From contig UROS01000089.1 of NCBI GenBank assembly GCA_900549445.1, positions 1-9,287 on the forward strand: a stretch of DNA of 9,287 nt. Reading direction: 5' to 3'. The position numbers and the translations under genes are program-made. Source of the DNA: an uncultured Porphyromonadaceae bacterium (GTDB lineage Bacteria > Bacteroidota > Bacteroidia > Bacteroidales > Muribaculaceae). Under the pieces are notes generated by a model. That model had not been told where the DNA came from. It searched no databases and saw only the letters and a list, made by a program, of their open reading frames with translations. Positions within the stretch are counted from its first letter, which is position 1; the number at the start of each line of letters is the position of its first letter. Positions 5,920-9,287 of the stretch are shown here, in pieces.

Positions 5920-8900
5920 ATGTCACGTCAATCTCTCATACTCAAGAGTTTTCTTACAGCCTTCCTGCTCATCTTTACGCTACATCTGTCGGCTGCCCGC
6001 AAATTTGCCTCCTCATCGCGCCTCTCCTCGGGCAAATGGGTAAAAATACGGGTCGACTCTTCGGCCGTTTACAGCATAGATTTCGCCACTCTCCGCCAAT
6101 GGGGATTCCCCGCCCCGGAAAAGGTGAGAATATATGGATACAGCGCTCTCGAACATAGTCCGAAACTCAGCACTGCCCCCGACGATATTCCTGAAATCCA
6201 GTCGGTCGTGCTCGACGACAGAATTCTGTTTTATGGTGAGGGTGATTTTCGGCTCAACGTGACAAAAAATTCCTCGAGTACGGGAAAATATGCCGTCGAC
6301 AAAGTCTCCGTGCGCAATTATTTCGACAAACATACCTATTATTTCCTGTCTGACGCCGACAGCGGCGACCGCCTCTGCCCGGAAATTCAGCCACTGCCCG
6401 AACTCCCCGAGTCGGAGGCTTCGTCAAGCCATCTCTGCCTCGACTACATTCAGACCGAAGAGATGAACCACGCTTTCGCAGGCGTTTACTTCACCTCCCT
6501 CGACATTACCTCCTCACGCGCTTTCTCTTTCCCGATGCCCGGCTACATAGCTGGCGAAGAGGCTTATTTAGGCTATAATCTTGCTGCGCGAAACTTTGAA
6601 AGGACAGTCACGCCGAAGATAAACGCTTCTTCCAACGTTAAATTTGCCTCAACAGCTTTCGGCACAATCAGCAAGGCCACCGATTATTACTATTTCAACG
6701 TCACCACTGACCGATGCGTGCCTTTTACTGCCGACGGTAAACCTGTCGATTTCATTTTCCCCCGTCCTTCGTCAAGCGGAATGGAATATTACGGAACCCT
6801 GTTCTGCTACAATCTCTATCCGCGCACCAATTCTTTTGCCCCCGGCACGCAGCAGACAATGTATTTTCCCGGCGCCGGAACGGGCCTCGTCAGCATTTCC
6901 GACGCCCCCGCCGATCTTCAGGTCTGGGACGTGACCGAGCCCAGAGCCATCCGCCGGTGCACGGTAACAGAATCCGGCGACGGCGGCTTCATCTCCGGTT
7001 TCAGCCGCGATCCGGAAGCCGACGTGCGCCTCACGGCATTCGCGCCCTCGCGCGGCCTTCCCTCCCCCAGCTTTGAAGGTACAATAGACAACTGTCCCGA
7101 CCTCCACTCCATGCAGCCGGTAAACTATGTTGTCATCACTACCCGTGCGCTCGAAGCCCAGGCGCGACGCCTCGCCGCCCTCCACGAGGAATATCAGGGC
7201 TTCTCTACCGCCGTAGTGGTTCAGGACGACATTTTCAACGAATTCTCCTCCGGATCACGCTCTCCCCATGCCGTACGCCGGTTCCTCCAGATGCTCTACA
7301 GCCGCTCGCCCGAAACTCTGCGCTACGTGGCGCTGCTGGGCGCGCCCACCTACGACCCGCGCGAAATAAGCGGCAAAAAAGGCTTTGATTTCCTCATCGG
7401 CTACGAAACTGAAAATCTGTTTATGTCGCAGAAAGAGACCACTGCGTTCTCGGCCGACGCTTTCTTCGGAATTCTTTCCCATGATCTCGACTCCGGCTCG
7501 TTAGGACAGAACATTTCCGACATAGCCGATGGCGCCGACATCGGAGTGGGCCGTCTCCCGGTTTTCAGTGAGCAGGAAGCCGGAGTGCAGATCGACAGGA
7601 TTGAGAAATATCTCTCCAATCCCATGCTTGCCGGCGTCTACAACCGCGGCATTTTTATCGCCGACCAGGACAATAACAACGAACACATAACCAACGGTGC
7701 CGAACCCGATGCGAATATCCTCATCGACAAAGCTCCGGGCGCTACCGCCTACAAATGCTACGTGGAACTTTACAAATATAATGATATGGAGCAGCCCCAC
7801 CTCTTCCGCGCGCTAAGCAACTGTTTTGCCCAGTCGCCGCGCTACATCTGCTACTCCGGACACCACGGCGGAGGCGGTCTCGGCACGAAACTTACCATTT
7901 TCAAGGAATCGCAGATCAAGGATTTCCCTCTGAACTCATTTCCGATACTGTTCTGTGCCTCCTGCGAGACCCTCACTTTCAACCGTCAGAACCGCGGCGT
8001 TATATACGATTTCATGGCCTCTCCCGATTACGGATGCATGGCTCTTATAGGCTCCTCGAAAACGGCTTATATGGACGACAACCACGCCCTTAATCAGGCA
8101 TTTACGACCAATCTGTACACGGCATCGGCCTCCGACTGCATCGGCGACGTTTATCGGCGCGCTTGCAGCAATGTTATGAAAAATTCCACTTCAAAACGCC
8201 GCAGCAACACCTATACCTACAACCTTGCAGGCGACCCGGGAGTGCCGGTCTATATGCCTTCGCTCACGGCTTCCGTTACCGCGATTGGCAGCAGTGCACC
8301 GGCAGGGAAACCGTCGGTTACAAAGCTATCGCCCACTATAATTGAAGGTGTGATTACCGATTCCGACGGCAACGTAGACGAAACTTTCAACGGCTCGCTT
8401 ATTCTGTCGGTTTTCGACACCCCATATTCTAAAAAGACATTGGCACAGCACACCAACGACAAAAAAGATCCCCCTACGGTGACTCTCGACGAAACTCTGC
8501 TCGGCTCTTACGACGCTGAAGTCACAGCCGGACATTGGAAAGCGACCGTGACTCTTCCCGACAATGGCACCGAAGGCGCCGACAACCGGGTGAGCATCTA
8601 CGCACTGTCGTCCGACAAACTCACCCGGATTGCCTCAGGAGCGCTCACCGTAAGCCTCGCGGCTTTCGACCCGACGTCGACTCAGCCCGACGTCGACGGC
8701 CCCGAAATTGACATGTATCTCAACGTACCAGGCATAGCCGACGGCTGCGAGATACTGTCCGGTTTCACACTCTTTGCCTCGGTTGCAGACAACGAAAGCG
8801 GCATAGCTCTCACCTCTGCAAAGATTGAGAACGCCCCGCGCCTCTATCTCGACGGCAAAGAACTTCAGAACCAGTGCCGCCTGGCGAGAAACGCCGATGC

Positions 8901-9250
8901 CACCTACTCACTCATTCACAAATTCGAGAATCTTACCGACGGACGTCATACCTTACGTCTCCGCGTAAGCGACAATGCCGGAAACCACACCTCGCGCGAG
9001 CTCACCTTCACAGTAGTCTCTGCTTCCGAAATTCCCGCCTCGCTTACCGTTGAACCCTCTGCGGAAGCCGGCTCGTATACCATCTGCCTCTCCCACGGAT
9101 TTGAATCAGAGCCTGCGGCAACGCTCATGATTGAAGACATCCACGGCAACACCCTCGAAACTATCGAGAACCCCGCATTCCCCTACACCTGGACACCCTC
9201 CGCCTCCATCCCCGACGGCGCCTGCAAAGCCCGCGTAATCCTCCGCTCCC
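5920..9250 (+). CDS. Second PorU-like C25 family cysteine peptidase, 3' end cut off by adapter sequence
   Basis: The frame is open from ATG 5920 with no stop before the window ends; genuine sequence covers 1110 codons, ending at 9249. A signal peptide (1-26) ends in LSAA before Arg27. The domain order copies PorU: SSGKWVKI and KVRIYGY near the N-terminus, a C25 domain (about 402-776) closing in AGDPGVPVYMP, an Ig-like region with VSDNAGNHTS, and a FlgD-like domain from about 1038. The likely catalytic His lies in YSGHHGGGG (His649) and the likely Cys in FCASCETLTFN (Cys682). The residues around both differ from the PorU upstream (YIGHGG, ATCSFGRWD), so this is a divergent paralogue whose activity and substrate may differ. 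The C-terminal ARVILRS lines up with YRVTVSD of the upstream PorU, so only about 15-25 residues are probably missing. It starts 14 bases after the FAH-like gene, as the last visible gene of the operon. It could be an accessory sortase or a C25 protease related to PorU; I cannot tell which. Confidence 0.87.
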
Positions 9251-9287
9251 CTGTCTCTTATACACATCTGACGCTGCCGACGAATAG
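9251..9287. other. Illumina Nextera adapter contamination (not biological)
   Basis: Bases 9251-9269 are CTGTCTCTTATACACATCT, the Tn5 mosaic-end reverse complement used in Nextera libraries. Bases 9270-9283 (GACGCTGCCGACGA) are the rest of the read-1 transposase adapter. The final ATAG fits the start of the reverse complement of an i5 index such as S502 (CTCTCTAT) or S520 (AAGGCTAT). Translated in the frame of the upstream gene it yields PVSYTHLTLPTN, a recognisable adapter artefact. Genuine genomic sequence therefore ends at 9250. Confidence 0.98.

Noticed and set aside
9251..9287. Reading the final codons as a genuine novel C-terminal tail of the PorU-like protein
   Set aside because: The bases match the Nextera adapter; the PVSYTHLTLPTN translation is an artefact.
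1..9287. CRISPR array, tRNA or rRNA genes, insertion sequence or prophage
   Set aside because: I see no regularly spaced repeats, no tRNA-like cloverleaf or rRNA sequence, and no transposase, integrase or phage gene in any frame.

Overview
The window looks like one end of a contig from a gut-type member of the Bacteroidales, probably Muribaculaceae or a close relative. Four things point there. The genes encode two PorU/C25-type proteins of the type IX secretion system (T9SS), which is confined to Bacteroidota. The Rex and fumarylacetoacetate-hydrolase-like (FAH) proteins have a Bacteroidales character. There is a TAnnTTTG-type promoter element and no clear Shine-Dalgarno sequences. Coding DNA is GC-rich with many GCC, GGC and ATA codons. 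The family-level placement is inference.

Layout: bases 1-398 are non-coding. They begin with a GC-rich, hairpin-rich stretch that looks like a dispersed repeat and end in an AT-rich promoter and leader. A GH25 muramidase with an N-terminal membrane anchor or lipoprotein signal follows (399-1145). After a 112-bp gap comes a tight co-directional block: a canonical PorU sortase (1258-4656), the NADH-sensing repressor Rex (4653-5351, ATGA overlap), an FAH-fold protein that appears to have lost its metal ligands (5348-5905, ATGA overlap), and a second, divergent PorU-like C25 protein (5920 onward, 14-bp spacing). All genes are on the + strand.

The spacing implies one transcript carrying porU, rex, the FAH-like gene and the porU paralogue. 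PorU would cleave the C-terminal signals of T9SS cargo and attach cargo to the cell surface. Rex could tie the block to the NADH/NAD+ ratio, though I see no clear Rex operator upstream of it. The roles of the FAH-like pseudoenzyme and the second PorU-like protein are unknown. They are the most interesting biology here.

The last 37 bases are not biological. Bases 9251-9283 match the Illumina Nextera transposase adapter and 9284-9287 look like the start of an i5 index. They truncate the second PorU-like gene and give it a false C-terminus (PVSYTHLTLPTN).
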